DNA of 34,208 bases from Nitrospira sp. (GCA_016873495.1 VGXC01000031.1:1-34208), one strand, 5' to 3'. Shown: positions 7,676 to 16,271, counted from the first letter of the stretch. The notes: generated by a model not told the origin, from the letters alone. Program-made: numbers and translations.

Positions 7676-10474
7676 CTAGTCCTTGGCGGGCATCATGGCG
7701 CGCAACTGCGTTTCGCTGCTCGCGAGCAATCGGCTTTCCTGTTCAAGGATTCTGACGCGCTCGCGGTGTTCGTGAATGACTTCGCTCGGAGCTTTTGACG
7801 TGAACTCGGCATGGCCGAGCTTGCCCTCGATCCGTTTCGCTTCCTGACGATTCTCTTGGTGCTGCTTCTGAAGTTTTTGGAGCACGCTCTCTAGATCGAC
7901 CTCTCCCTCGACGGCCAACCCCGCCGAGATCCCTTCCGAGGCCAGGCGAAGCACCTTGCCGGTCGGCCATGTTTCGATGGCGGTCAACTGCACCGTGCCG
8001 CGGCTGAGGTGTTCGAGGTAGGCATGAAGATGCCTCAAGCGTGCGAAGTGTTCCCCTCCGACCGCTGCCCCGTAGAGGGTGACTTTCTTGCCCGGTTGAT
8101 AATTGAGCAAGGCTCGTCCGGTTCTGACCGTCGTCACAAACTGTTCCAGGCAGGCGAAGGAAGCTTCGGCGTCCTTGGACTCCCAGTCAGGATTCGGGCT
8201 CGGGTAGGGCTGAGTGACGATGCTGTCGCCTTCATGCGGAACCGTCTGCCAGACTTCTTCGGTGAGAAAGGGCATGAAAGGGTGGAGGAGGCGCAACAGC
8301 GTTTCGAACGACTCGAGAAGGGTCTGCCTGGTCCGGCCGGCTTCGGGCGACTCTTTGTCCTGAAGAGAGGGCTTCGCCAACTCCAGATACCAATCGCAGT
8401 ACTCGTGCCAGATGAATTGATAGAGCTGGCTGGCCGCCTGGTCGAACCGGTACTGCTCCAGGGACGTGCTGACGGCCCGGATCGTGTGGTTCAGTCGGCT
8501 CATGATCCAACGGTCGGCAAAAGATCGATCGGCGAGCGGGCCCGAAGCCCTGGGTCCGTCTATATGCATCAAGATAAACCGGGCGGCATTCCAGATCTTG
8601 TTCGCAAAGTTGCGGTAACCTTCGATCCGCTCCTCGGCCAGTTTGATGTCCCGGCCGGGCGAGGCCATGGAGGCCAGGGTAAACCGCAAGGCGTCGGTGC
8701 CGTATCGGTCCATCACGCTCAAGGGATCGATCACGTTTCCTTTGGACTTGCTCATCTTCTGGCCTTCCGCGTCCCGGACGAGGGCATGGATGTAGACGTC
8801 GCGGAAGGGAACCTGGCCGGTGAATTTGAGTCCCATCATGATCATGCGGGCGACCCAAAAGAACAAAATGTCCAGGCCGGTGACGAGGGTCGACGTCGGA
8901 TAGAAGGTTTTGAGCTCGGGAGTCTGCTCCGGCCAGCCCAGCGTTGAAAAGGGCCAGAGCGCCGACGAGAACCAGGTGTCCAGCACGTCCGGGTCCTGGA
9001 GGAAGTTGCTTCCGCCGCAGGCCGGGCAGTTCGTCGGCTGGGTCCGCATAACCAATGGCTTGGCATTCGACAGGATCGTAACGCGTTGGCGCGAGGCCTT
9101 GGGCAGGGCCTGCGCCTCGGTCGTGGCCATACCCTCGTGCGCGGTTTCCAAAATCGTATCGGCGTTGCAGGAGCGGCAATACCAGGCGGGAATCTGGTGC
9201 CCCCACCAGATTTGCCGCGAAATGCACCAGTCTTTGATGTCGCGCATCCAGCCAAGGTAGTTGTTGGTCCAGGCCTCAGGAATCAGGCGGATGCGGCCGT
9301 CCTCCACCGCCTGGATGGCCGGTTCCGCCAGCGGCTTGATCATGACGAACCACTGGGGCGAGAGGTAGGGCTCGACGACCGTCTTGCACCGGTAGCACTT
9401 GCCCAAGGCCATCTTGTGGGCTTCGACGGTTGCCAGCAGCCCTCGTTCCTGCAGGAGCGCTTCGATCTTCGGCCTGGCCTGGTTGACGCGCAGCAATTCG
9501 ACGGCCTCGATGACCGCTTGCTCCACCGCGGCGGCCCGCAATCCGACAGGATCGAGTCGGGCCTGGTGGTCCAGGATCGGCAGGCGCGGAAGACCGTGCC
9601 GTTCGCCGGCCTCAAAGTCGTTGAAGTCGTGCGCGGGCGTGATCTTGACCGCGCCGGTGCCGAACTCCCGATCCACCAGGATCGGGTCGCCGACGATCGG
9701 GATCGTCCGCTGGGTCAACGGGAGGCGAACCTGCTTGCCGATGAGATGCTTGTAGCGGGGATCATCCGGATGCACCGCCACGGCCGTGTCGCCCAACAGT
9801 GTCTCCGGCCTGGTCGTGGCGACGATTAATTTGGTCTGTGGATCGTCGGCCAGTCGGTAGTAGATGTGATAGAGCTTGCCGGCCGACTCCTCATGCTCGA
9901 CTTCGATATCCGACAGGGCCGTCAGGCATCGGGGACACCAGTTGATCAGCCGTTCGCCCCTGTAGATCAGGCCTTCTTCGTGGAGACGGACAAAGACCTC
10001 GCGGACCGCGAGGGAGAGGCCTTCGTCCATCGTGAAGCGGAGCCGGTCCCAATCGCAGGAGGCACCCAACCGTTTCAACTGTTGGATGATGGTTCCGCCG
10101 GACTGGGCCTTCCAGTCCCAGACCCGCTGGATAAACGCGTCGCGGCCAAGGGTCTCCCGGGAGGTGCCCTCGGCCATCAGTTGCCGCTCGACGACGTTTT
10201 GCGTGGCGATGCCGGCATGGTCCGTTCCGGGCATCCAGAGGGTATTGCGCCCCTGCATGCGGCGCCAGCGGATCAGAATGTCCTGCAAGGAGTTGTTCAG
10301 CGCGTGGCCGACGTGCAGGGAGCCGGTGACGTTGGGAGGAGGAATGACGATGGTGTAGGGCGTCTGCGAACGATCGGTGGAGGCGTGGAAGTAGCCCCGG
10401 TCGATCCAGAACCGGTACCATCGTTCTTCGACTTGCTTGGGCTCATAGGTCTTCTCAAGTTGCCGGGAGGCCAT
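7676..10474 (-). CDS. valS: Valine--tRNA ligase
   Basis: A 932-residue class I aminoacyl-tRNA synthetase that charges tRNA-Val. The Rossmann fold carries the HIGH-type motif in PPPNVTGSLHVGHALNN (about residues 45-60) and the KMSKS loop in GQKMSKSKGNVIDP (about 540). Between them lies the CP1 editing domain (for example TRPETLLGDTAVAVHPDD). Zinc-ligand-like cysteine pairs (CYRC, CRSC and CPAC) are present. The C-terminal part has the anticodon-binding domain and a coiled coil (about 870-930) that packs on tRNA. The ATG at 10474 starts MASRQLEKTYEPKQVEERWY, the usual beginning. It is the first gene of valS-nadC-birA. No T-box leader is seen upstream. Confidence 0.97.
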   Translation of the reverse strand: MASRQLEKTYEPKQVEERWYRFWIDRGYFHASTDRSQTPYTIVIPPPNVTGSLHVGHALNNSLQDILIRWRRMQGRNTLWMPGTDHAGIATQNVVERQLMAEGTSRETLGRDAFIQRVWDWKAQSGGTIIQQLKRLGASCDWDRLRFTMDEGLSLAVREVFVRLHEEGLIYRGERLINWCPRCLTALSDIEVEHEESAGKLYHIYYRLADDPQTKLIVATTRPETLLGDTAVAVHPDDPRYKHLIGKQVRLPLTQRTIPIVGDPILVDREFGTGAVKITPAHDFNDFEAGERHGLPRLPILDHQARLDPVGLRAAAVEQAVIEAVELLRVNQARPKIEALLQERGLLATVEAHKMALGKCYRCKTVVEPYLSPQWFVMIKPLAEPAIQAVEDGRIRLIPEAWTNNYLGWMRDIKDWCISRQIWWGHQIPAWYCRSCNADTILETAHEGMATTEAQALPKASRQRVTILSNAKPLVMRTQPTNCPACGGSNFLQDPDVLDTWFSSALWPFSTLGWPEQTPELKTFYPTSTLVTGLDILFFWVARMIMMGLKFTGQVPFRDVYIHALVRDAEGQKMSKSKGNVIDPLSVMDRYGTDALRFTLASMASPGRDIKLAEERIEGYRNFANKIWNAARFILMHIDGPRASGPLADRSFADRWIMSRLNHTIRAVSTSLEQYRFDQAASQLYQFIWHEYCDWYLELAKPSLQDKESPEAGRTRQTLLESFETLLRLLHPFMPFLTEEVWQTVPHEGDSIVTQPYPSPNPDWESKDAEASFACLEQFVTTVRTGRALLNYQPGKKVTLYGAAVGGEHFARLRHLHAYLEHLSRGTVQLTAIETWPTGKVLRLASEGISAGLAVEGEVDLESVLQKLQKQHQENRQEAKRIEGKLGHAEFTSKAPSEVIHEHRERVRILEQESRLLASSETQLRAMMPAKD

Positions 10475-10606
10475 CGGGTAACGTCACGATCTAAAAGGTG
10501 AAGGAGCTGTTTCAACGTGGCGCGCATCTTAACACGCCCCTCCAGCACCGGCAAGGCGCCGCCTTGCCCAGCGTCACCCCGTGCGCCTCTCTGCCATGCA
10601 AATCGC

Positions 10607-10636
10607 TTGTGCGAGTGAAGAGGAGTGTGTTATACA
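10607..10636 (+). promoter_or_regulatory. Sigma-70-like promoter of the small basic protein gene
   Basis: TTGTGC (10607-10612) and TATACA (10631-10636) are spaced by 18 bases. The expected start near 10643 gives a leader of about 38 bases before the ATG at 10681. This supports the short gene as real. Confidence 0.5.
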
Positions 10637-10680
10637 TCGCGCCGTTCGGATGCTTGTGGTTAACCAGGAGATCGTGGTCT

Positions 10681-10791
10681 ATGGCACGTGGACGCGAGAA
10701 AGATCGGAAGGTTCGGAAGAAGCACCGCAAGAACATCAAGCGGGTCAAGGGATTGGCCAAAGCCAGGAAGGCGAAACGAACGAAGCGCTAG
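10681..10791 (+). CDS. Small highly basic protein (36 residues)
   Basis: A 36-residue protein beginning MARGREKDRKVRKKHRKNIK. More than half of it is Lys or Arg, and it has no acidic cluster or membrane segment. The ATG at 10681 has AGGAG about ten bases upstream (CCAGGAGATCGTGG), and a promoter-like pair lies at 10607-10636. A longer frame from 10498 is possible, but its extra N-terminus shows no conserved character. The composition resembles small ribosome-associated proteins such as bTHX or the bacterial AURKAIP1/COX24-like proteins, but I cannot match it to either. Role is unknown; RNA or ribosome binding is inferred from charge alone. It is divergent from valS, with about 200 bp between. 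Confidence 0.7.
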   Translation: MARGREKDRKVRKKHRKNIKRVKGLAKARKAKRTKR

Positions 10792-10881
10792 AGTTTTTTC
10801 GGGCAGGGTCGGATTCCACGCTTCTCGGTCTTCTGCCGGTTGACCTCCCGCCACTGTCGTTGCGGGTTGGCGCTCCGGTCT

Positions 10882-11607
10882 TCAGGTTCCTTGGCTCGTG
10901 CCGTCGAGCGACCGCTCGGCCAAGCGCTTCTCGATCAGTTCCCGCACCAGTCGTTCCGTGATCTCCGTCACGCGTTCCTGAATCATGGGCTTGATATCCG
11001 CGATCAGTTGGTGCGAGATGTCCGGCAAGGCTTGCTGCACCGCTTCCATGGCGATCAACGTCATGTCTTCACGCGGATAGGCTTGGACAACCTGGCTCGG
11101 CAGCTCGGCTTGCAGCAGACGTGGCAGCTGCTTGCCGACTTCACGAGCAACCAACTCAGCCAGATCCGCCGATCCCGATGCCGTCGCCTGGGCGGGCCGT
11201 GCCGCATCGGGGTCTTTGGGATTTGCCAGTCTCAGCCCGAGTTCGGTGCACAACGGCCGGATGGCCTGGAGCAAGTCGTCGGACTGGAGTGGCTTGTGGA
11301 CGAACGATTTGACCCCGAGAAAACGCAGCTCTGCTTCGTCGAACTGATCTTCCGGGCTGACCAGTGCCACAATCGGCGGAGAAGGCGTGAGTTCCATCCC
11401 TGCCAGCCGCTCGCAGAACGAAATGAAGGTGGCGCCAGTCAGCCGGTAGCTCGCGATCACCAGCGCGGGTTTGAGTCGTCCGATCGCGTCCAGCGCCGTC
11501 ACGGCATCCTTGAAGCAGGCAGCGTCCAGCCCCAGTGACAGGGTAGTGTGCTCGATGAGACGCTGCACAGCGGGATCTCCGTCAACCAGCAGCAGTCGTG
11601 TAGGCAC
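10882..11607 (-). CDS. Response-regulator-like protein lacking the phospho-acceptor Asp
   Basis: 241 residues. The N-terminal 120 residues form a receiver domain: RLLLVDGDPAVQRLI supplies the acidic pocket, ALVIASYRLTG sits at beta-3, IVALVSPE at beta-4, and SFVHKPLQ keeps the conserved Lys-Pro. At beta-3 the usual LLD is IAS, so the acceptor Asp is replaced by Ser and ordinary phosphorylation is unlikely. After a Pro/Ala linker, residues 145-235 are helical and amphipathic (LAELVAREVGKQLPRLL, ERVTEITERLVRELIEKRL), with no DNA-binding domain visible. The GTG start at 11607 has AGGAGG four bases upstream. It is divergent from the HAD gene. It probably acts as a protein-interaction module; partner unknown. 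Confidence 0.8.
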   Translation of the reverse strand: MPTRLLLVDGDPAVQRLIEHTTLSLGLDAACFKDAVTALDAIGRLKPALVIASYRLTGATFISFCERLAGMELTPSPPIVALVSPEDQFDEAELRFLGVKSFVHKPLQSDDLLQAIRPLCTELGLRLANPKDPDAARPAQATASGSADLAELVAREVGKQLPRLLQAELPSQVVQAYPREDMTLIAMEAVQQALPDISHQLIADIKPMIQERVTEITERLVRELIEKRLAERSLDGTSQGT

Positions 11608-11637
11608 CGAACCTCCTAATTTTATTGGGGTATCGGC

Positions 11638-11666
11638 AAACTAACAGAGGCTCTTGTGCTTGTCAA
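11638..11666 (-). promoter_or_regulatory. Sigma-70-like promoter of the receiver-protein gene
   Basis: On the minus strand a perfect TTGACA (11666-11661) is followed after 17 bases by TAGTTT (11643-11638). The -10 box is weak, but position and spacing fit, and a strong AGGAGG precedes the GTG start at 11607. Confidence 0.45.
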
Positions 11667-11689
11667 GAAACCGACCGATCCAGGAGATT

Positions 11690-11719
11690 TTGACTTCATT
11701 TCAAACGTGTCGGTACACT
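11690..11719 (+). promoter_or_regulatory. Sigma-70-like promoter of the HAD hydrolase gene
   Basis: TTGACT (11690-11695) and TACACT (11714-11719) with an 18-base spacer lie about 40 bases before the GTG start at 11760. Confidence 0.45.
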
Positions 11720-11759
11720 GCCCGCACCAAAGCAGCCGAAGCGATAAAAGGATGGGATT

Positions 11760-12470
11760 GTGAGCCGAATCAAAGTCGTATTTTTCGATGCCGCCGGCAC
11801 CCTGTTTCACGTCAGGGGCTCGGTGGCCGAGGTGTATCTGTCCCATGCCGAGCCGTTTGGCGTACGCCGGACACCCGAACTGACGCAGGCCGTCAATGAA
11901 GCCTTCAAACGCGCATTCCGGGATGCCCCGCCGCCGCTTTTTGCCGTAAGCGATCCGGTCGAATTGAAACAGTGCGAGCGGCTCTGGTGGTTCGACATTG
12001 TCCACAATGTCTTCTACCGGGTGGGGATGTTCGAGGGGTTCGACGACTACTTCGACCAGGTCTACGAGGCCTTTTCAGGCCCCCAGCACTGGGCACTCTA
12101 CCCGGATACCCTGGCCACATTGCAAAGCCTGAAGGAGCAGGGATTCGAACTCGGCGTCGTTTCCAACTTCGACACCAGGCTGTTTACCGTCCTCAAGGGA
12201 CTGGGCCTGACTAACCTCTTCGACACCGTCACGATCTCCAGCCTGTCGCGCGCGGCCAAACCGGCTCCGAAAATCTTTCGTTTGGCTCTCGACAAGCATG
12301 CCGTGGATGCGGAAGAAGCGGTCCATGTCGGGGACAGTCTGAAAGACGACTTGGAAGGAGCCCGCGCGGCCCGTCTGACAGGGCTGCTCCTGGATCGCGA
12401 GGGGGTCCATCAAGGGCAGCCGACGATCAAGGGGCTGGATGAGGTGCCGGGGGCGATCGCTGGATTGTAG
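11760..12470 (+). CDS. HAD-superfamily hydrolase (subfamily IA)
   Basis: A 236-residue cytoplasmic phosphatase-like protein. Motif I is VFFDAAGTLFHV. The second Asp of the usual DxDGT is Ala here, so the general acid position is changed. A helical cap follows (about 20-110). Motif II is LGVVSNFD, motif III is the Lys in RAAKPAPKIF, and motif IV is VHVGDSLKDDLEGA. The overall layout recalls HDHD3/REG-2-like members. Substrate cannot be named; small phosphorylated metabolites are typical for the family. The GTG start at 11760 has AAAGGATGG upstream. It runs convergent with the sirtuin gene, which ends 5 bp away on the other strand. Confidence 0.85.
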   Translation: MSRIKVVFFDAAGTLFHVRGSVAEVYLSHAEPFGVRRTPELTQAVNEAFKRAFRDAPPPLFAVSDPVELKQCERLWWFDIVHNVFYRVGMFEGFDDYFDQVYEAFSGPQHWALYPDTLATLQSLKEQGFELGVVSNFDTRLFTVLKGLGLTNLFDTVTISSLSRAAKPAPKIFRLALDKHAVDAEEAVHVGDSLKDDLEGARAARLTGLLLDREGVHQGQPTIKGLDEVPGAIAGL

Positions 12471-12475
12471 GCTGG

Positions 12476-13201
12476 CTACAGCAAGAGCGGGACGGTTTCA
12501 GCGGCCCTGCCACCGATCATGAGGTCCACCATGGCCGACTGGGGCTGGTCGTCCAGATTGATCTCGATCACGAAGGCGCCGGCGGCTTTGGCGATGCCTG
12601 CGAACGAGGCGGCTGGGTTCACGACCCCTGAGGTGCCGATGATCAGCATAACATCGCAGGAGGCAACGGCCCCCATGCTCCGGTCCAAGGATTCTTCCTC
12701 CAGCGCTTCGCCGAACCAGACAATATGCGGTCGGACCAACCCATGGCAGGCCCGGCAGTGGGGTGGGAGGGCGATCGGCACCTCCCGGTTCTCCGCGACC
12801 TGTTTGCAGATGGTGCAACGGACCTTCCAGATATTGCCGTGAATCTCCAGCAGCTTGTTCGATCCTGCGGCCCGGTGCAGGCCGTCCACGTTCTGCGTGA
12901 TCAACAGGAACCGGTCGTGCCGCCCTTCCAACTCCACGAGCGCCCGATGCGCCGCATTCGGCTGCTTGGTCGCGATCAGTTCCCGCCGCCAGTTGTACCA
13001 TTCCCAGACCAGGCGAGGATCGCGCGCAAAGGCTTCCGGCGTGGCCAAGTCCTCGGCCCGGAAATTGCGCCAGAGTCCGTCGGCGCCGCGGAACGTCGGA
13101 ATGCCGCTGTCGGCTGAGATGCCGGCGCCGGTGAGCACGGTGACGGAACGGGCGCGGGCGAGCCTGGATTTGGCTTCTAGAATGACGGCCGATGGCGACA
13201 T
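12476..13201 (-). CDS. cobB: NAD-dependent protein deacylase (sirtuin, CobB-like)
   Basis: A 241-residue Sir2-family enzyme that removes acyl groups from lysines using NAD+. The NAD site is VTVLTGAGISADSGIPTFRG near residues 20-40, the catalytic region TQNVDGLHRAAG and EIHGN follows, and the zinc ribbon is CTIC...HCRAC. Further NAD contacts are IIGTSGVVNPA and EINLDD. WYNWRR in the substrate region has the YxxR pair that in SIRT5 and E. coli CobB recognises succinyl or malonyl lysine, so desuccinylation is likely besides deacetylation. I chose the ATG at 13201 at the usual family start. A GTG at 13231 is in frame. It is divergent from the panE-like gene. Confidence 0.93.
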   Translation of the reverse strand: MSPSAVILEAKSRLARARSVTVLTGAGISADSGIPTFRGADGLWRNFRAEDLATPEAFARDPRLVWEWYNWRRELIATKQPNAAHRALVELEGRHDRFLLITQNVDGLHRAAGSNKLLEIHGNIWKVRCTICKQVAENREVPIALPPHCRACHGLVRPHIVWFGEALEEESLDRSMGAVASCDVMLIIGTSGVVNPAASFAGIAKAAGAFVIEINLDDQPQSAMVDLMIGGRAAETVPLLL

Positions 13202-13220
13202 GGAGGCTATTATAGCGACT

Positions 13221-13248
13221 TTGCCCCTCACAAGGCGCGTGCTATAGT
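13221..13248 (+). promoter_or_regulatory. Possible promoter of the panE-like gene
   Basis: TTGCCC (13221-13226) and TATAGT (13243-13248) are spaced by 16 bases upstream of the ATG at 13351. On the other strand a perfect TATAAT lies about nine bases before the sirtuin ATG, too near for a standard leader. The two signals overlap, so divergent control is possible. Confidence 0.3.
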
Positions 13249-13258
13249 GGCGGAGGCT

Positions 13259-13321
13259 TTCAGCCGTCCGCTGTCAGCTTCAAGGCTAGGGCAGGTTTCA
13301 GAAAGCTGAGAGCTGACGGCC
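13259..13321. repeat. Imperfect inverted repeat upstream of the panE-like gene
   Basis: AGCCGTCCGCTGTCAGCTT (13262-13280) faces AAGCTGAGAGCTGACGGC (about 13302-13319). The arms match at 17 of 19 compared positions. The AGCTGACRGCTGA flavour suggests a REP-like intergenic element. It lies in the leader of the panE-like gene and could fold in its mRNA. Confidence 0.55.
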
Positions 13322-13350
13322 GATCGCCGAGAGCGTTTTCGGAGGTCTTT

Positions 13351-14715
13351 ATGCAACAGATCATGGTCGTGGGGGCCGGATCCGTCGGTGGCTTCTTCGG
13401 GGCCCATCTGGCCAAACAGGGTCCCAACGTTTCGTTCCTGCTGCGTCCGCGCACGTTGCGGGCCGTTCAGGCAAACGGGTTGACGATCCGGAGCGCTTCC
13501 GGAACGTTCACTGTCCGGCCGCCTTGCGCCTCCAATCCCCGTGAGCTACCGGCGCCAGATCTCATTATCTTGGCGGTCAAGGCCTACGATTTGGATGCCA
13601 CGCTGGATCAGCTCGAGCCGGTCTTGACCGAGCGAACGGTCCTGCTGACGCTGCAGAACGGCGTGGATGTGGAGGATCGGCTCCTGAGCCGACTCAAGCG
13701 GGATTGCGTCGTGGGCGGGGTGGCCTTCATCTATTCCAAAATCGTCGCGCCGGGCGTGATCGAGCACTACAAGCGCGGGGCTGTGTCCATCGGCGAGCTG
13801 ATGGGGCACAAGAGTCCGAGGGTTCTGGCGATCGCCGACTTGTTCAAGCAGGCGGGCCTTCCCTGCCACCTGGTGGACGACATCCGTCGCGCCAAATGGG
13901 AGAAGATGTGCTGGAACTGCGTCTTCAATCCCCTGACCGTCCTGATCGACGATCGGATCGCCAAAGCCTTGGATCATCCGGAAATGCTGCCGGTGATCCG
14001 CCAGATCGTCGGGGAAGTGGCGGCGGTGGCGGCTACGCTGAAAGTCCCGTTGAGCGAGGATATCGCCGACAAGGTGGTGCGCTGGTCCCAGGAGATCAGA
14101 GACATCCACACCTCCATGTACGACGACTGGAAGGCCGGCCGGCAGACGGAGATCGACACGCTCAACGGCCATATCGTCAAGCTGGGGCATGAGTTGGGCA
14201 TTCCGGTCCCTTTGAATGAAGCCCTCACGGCGACGATCAAGGTGGTCACGGAGCGCGAACGGAGCGGGCCGGGTATCCTCCGGATCGACGGAGACGTCAT
14301 TCAACCGATCCAGCTCGGCCTGGATGCCATCGCCAAGCTTCCGGCCGAACATCACGTGCCGGATGTGAGCAAGCTTGCGTCAGGATTCAAGGGGAAAGGC
14401 GTGCGGGTCAAGGGCTTGCTCGAAGTGCCGGCCATGGCCATCGGCGCGGACCATGTCACGTTTCATTCCCTGGACGGCAAGTTTGCCGCTTGCCTGACCA
14501 TTCCCCAGGCGGTGGAGCATGGGATCTTGATCTACGAGTTGGACGGCGCCGTGCTTTCGGAACAAAAAGGCGGACCCTTCCGGCTGATCGCGCCCGGTCT
14601 CGGCGATCTCTGCGCCAATGTCAAAGGGGTCGGGCGTATTCAGGTGTCCAAAGGGCCCGGCAGGGACACCAGGCCTTCCTTGAATTGCGATCCCAAACCA
14701 TCTCCGTCAAGTTAA
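13351..14715 (+). CDS. Ketopantoate-reductase-like protein with C-terminal sulfite-oxidase-like domain
   Basis: 454 residues, about 150 more than usual PanE. Residues 1-315 are a 2-dehydropantoate 2-reductase: the NADP-binding MQQIMVVGAGSVGGFFGAHLA, LIILAVKAYD, LLTLQNGVDVEDRL, the catalytic-lysine region RRAKWEKMCWNCVFNPLTVL, and the C-terminal NGHIVKLGHELGIPVPLNEAL. This reaction makes pantoate for CoA, which fits coaX nearby. After a linker, residues about 345-440 (TFHSLDGKFAACLTIPQAVE, YELDGAVLSEQKGGPFRLI, LCANVKGVGRIQV) resemble the second half of molybdopterin-binding oxidoreductase domains, but the upstream catalytic-Cys region is not apparent. The ATG at 13351 has GGAGG six bases upstream. 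Function of the fusion is unknown; the ketopantoate substrate is inferred. Confidence 0.85.
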   Translation: MQQIMVVGAGSVGGFFGAHLAKQGPNVSFLLRPRTLRAVQANGLTIRSASGTFTVRPPCASNPRELPAPDLIILAVKAYDLDATLDQLEPVLTERTVLLTLQNGVDVEDRLLSRLKRDCVVGGVAFIYSKIVAPGVIEHYKRGAVSIGELMGHKSPRVLAIADLFKQAGLPCHLVDDIRRAKWEKMCWNCVFNPLTVLIDDRIAKALDHPEMLPVIRQIVGEVAAVAATLKVPLSEDIADKVVRWSQEIRDIHTSMYDDWKAGRQTEIDTLNGHIVKLGHELGIPVPLNEALTATIKVVTERERSGPGILRIDGDVIQPIQLGLDAIAKLPAEHHVPDVSKLASGFKGKGVRVKGLLEVPAMAIGADHVTFHSLDGKFAACLTIPQAVEHGILIYELDGAVLSEQKGGPFRLIAPGLGDLCANVKGVGRIQVSKGPGRDTRPSLNCDPKPSPSS

Positions 14716-14741
14716 AACGTTGCACTCTGCGGCACGCGACC

Positions 14742-16271
14742 ATGGCCATCCTTCGAGATCCAATGCCCCAGGCCTCTCCGGGAACATTCCGGCTCTCCAA
14801 ATCGAAATACCTCTCCGGGTTGCAATGTCAGAAGCGGCTCTACCTGGAGATCCATGCGCCGACCTTGGCCAGCGCCCCCGATGAACAGACCCAGGCAATT
14901 CTGGACATGGGCACGGAAGTGGGCGAACTGGCCCGCCGTCGTTTCCCCGGCGGCCTCCTGGTGACGGCCGACCATCGCCATCCGACGGAGGCGCTGCGCC
15001 AGACCGCCGCCTTGCTCGCCGACCCGGCGGTGCCGGCGATATTCGAAGGGGCCCTGGAATATGACCGGGTCCTGGTCCGCGTAGATATCCTCGAACGGGT
15101 CGCGTCGGCTTCCGGCGGCCCGGACGCCTGGCGCCTCATCGAGGTGAAATCCTCGAGCCGGGCGAAGGACATTCATGTCAGCGATCTGGCGATTCAGGCC
15201 CATGTCTTGCGGGGGGCCGGCCTTTCACTCGACGGCACATGGCTCATGCATATCAACACACAGTATGTCTATCCGGGAGGCCCCCTGGATTTGACGCAGC
15301 TGTTTTCACTGCACGATCTCTCTGTCCAGGTCGCTGCGCTTCAGCCGGATGTCGCTCCGCGCCTGGCCCGGATGAAAACCATGCTGCAGGCGCCGCTCCC
15401 GCCGGCCATCGAGCCGGGTAGTCACTGCCACCAGCCCTATGACTGTCCGTTCTGGGACCATTGCACGAAAGAGAAGCCGGCCCGCTGGATTTATCACTTG
15501 CCGGGAAGCGCGCAGACGGTCGAACGGCTGGCCCGTCAGGGCGTCGAGACCATCGATGCCATCTCCCAGGACGTCACGCTAACCCCCGTGCAACGGCGCG
15601 TCAAAGACAATGTCGAATGGGTCGATGCGCGCCTGAACGACGCGCTCTCGTCCATCCGCTTTCCCGTCCATCATCTCGACTTTGAAACTTTCATGCCCGC
15701 TATCCCCAAATTCCCGATGACCAGGCCCTATCAGACCATCCCGACGCAGTGGTCCAATCACATCGAGATGGAAGGGGGGCAGGTCAGGCACGTGGCCTAT
15801 CTCTGCCGCGATCCCGACGATCCGCGTGAAGAGTTTGCGGTCACCTTGCTCGAAGCCCTTGGGCGAGAGGGCAGTATTTGCGTCTATTCCGACTATGAAC
15901 GGACCGTGTTGCAGCGATTGGCCGACGCCCTGCCGTCGCTGAGGGCCGATCTCACGCAGGTCATAGCCCGCTTGTGGGACTTGCTCACGATCATCAGGGC
16001 GCATTATTACCATCCCGCGTTTGCCGGTTCCTTTTCGATCAAGACCGTCCTGCCGGCCTTGGTGCCGGACCTGAGCTACGCGGATCTGGAGATCAGGGAA
16101 GGGGGCACGGCTGCGCGCGCCTACCAGCAGATGGTCTTCGAAGAAACCGATTGGGTGGAGAAGGAACGATTGCGAGACGCGTTGTTGCAATATTGCGAAC
16201 GGGACACCTTGGCCATGGTGGCGGTCCGTAAAGCCTTGGCGGCTCGGGCCATGGAGGCAAGGCATGACTGA
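14742..16271 (+). CDS. DUF2779 family protein, RecB-like/exonuclease-like nuclease
   Basis: A protein of about 509 residues. The N-terminus LSKSKYLSGLQCQKRLYLE is typical of DUF2779 and of TM0106/Cas4-like RecB nucleases. Residues 100-160 carry RVDILE and LIEVKSSSRAKDIHVSDLAIQ, the D...ExK pattern of a PD-(D/E)xK nuclease. HCHQPYDCPFWDHC, together with the early Cys, looks like a four-cysteine iron-sulphur site. The C-terminal half has HHLDFETFMP, RLWDLL and YCERDTLAMV, resembling a DEDD exonuclease fold. The start is ATG 14742, with ATG 14763 as alternative. In-frame codons back to 14490 overlap the previous gene and look like noise. Its stop overlaps the HIT gene start (ATGACTGA). A nucleic-acid-processing role is inferred; no partner helicase is visible. 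Confidence 0.88.
   Translation: MAILRDPMPQASPGTFRLSKSKYLSGLQCQKRLYLEIHAPTLASAPDEQTQAILDMGTEVGELARRRFPGGLLVTADHRHPTEALRQTAALLADPAVPAIFEGALEYDRVLVRVDILERVASASGGPDAWRLIEVKSSSRAKDIHVSDLAIQAHVLRGAGLSLDGTWLMHINTQYVYPGGPLDLTQLFSLHDLSVQVAALQPDVAPRLARMKTMLQAPLPPAIEPGSHCHQPYDCPFWDHCTKEKPARWIYHLPGSAQTVERLARQGVETIDAISQDVTLTPVQRRVKDNVEWVDARLNDALSSIRFPVHHLDFETFMPAIPKFPMTRPYQTIPTQWSNHIEMEGGQVRHVAYLCRDPDDPREEFAVTLLEALGREGSICVYSDYERTVLQRLADALPSLRADLTQVIARLWDLLTIIRAHYYHPAFAGSFSIKTVLPALVPDLSYADLEIREGGTAARAYQQMVFEETDWVEKERLRDALLQYCERDTLAMVAVRKALAARAMEARHD

Noticed and set aside
10791-10805. Rho-independent terminator after the small basic gene
   Set aside because: A T tract (GTTTTTTC) is present but no convincing GC-rich stem precedes it.
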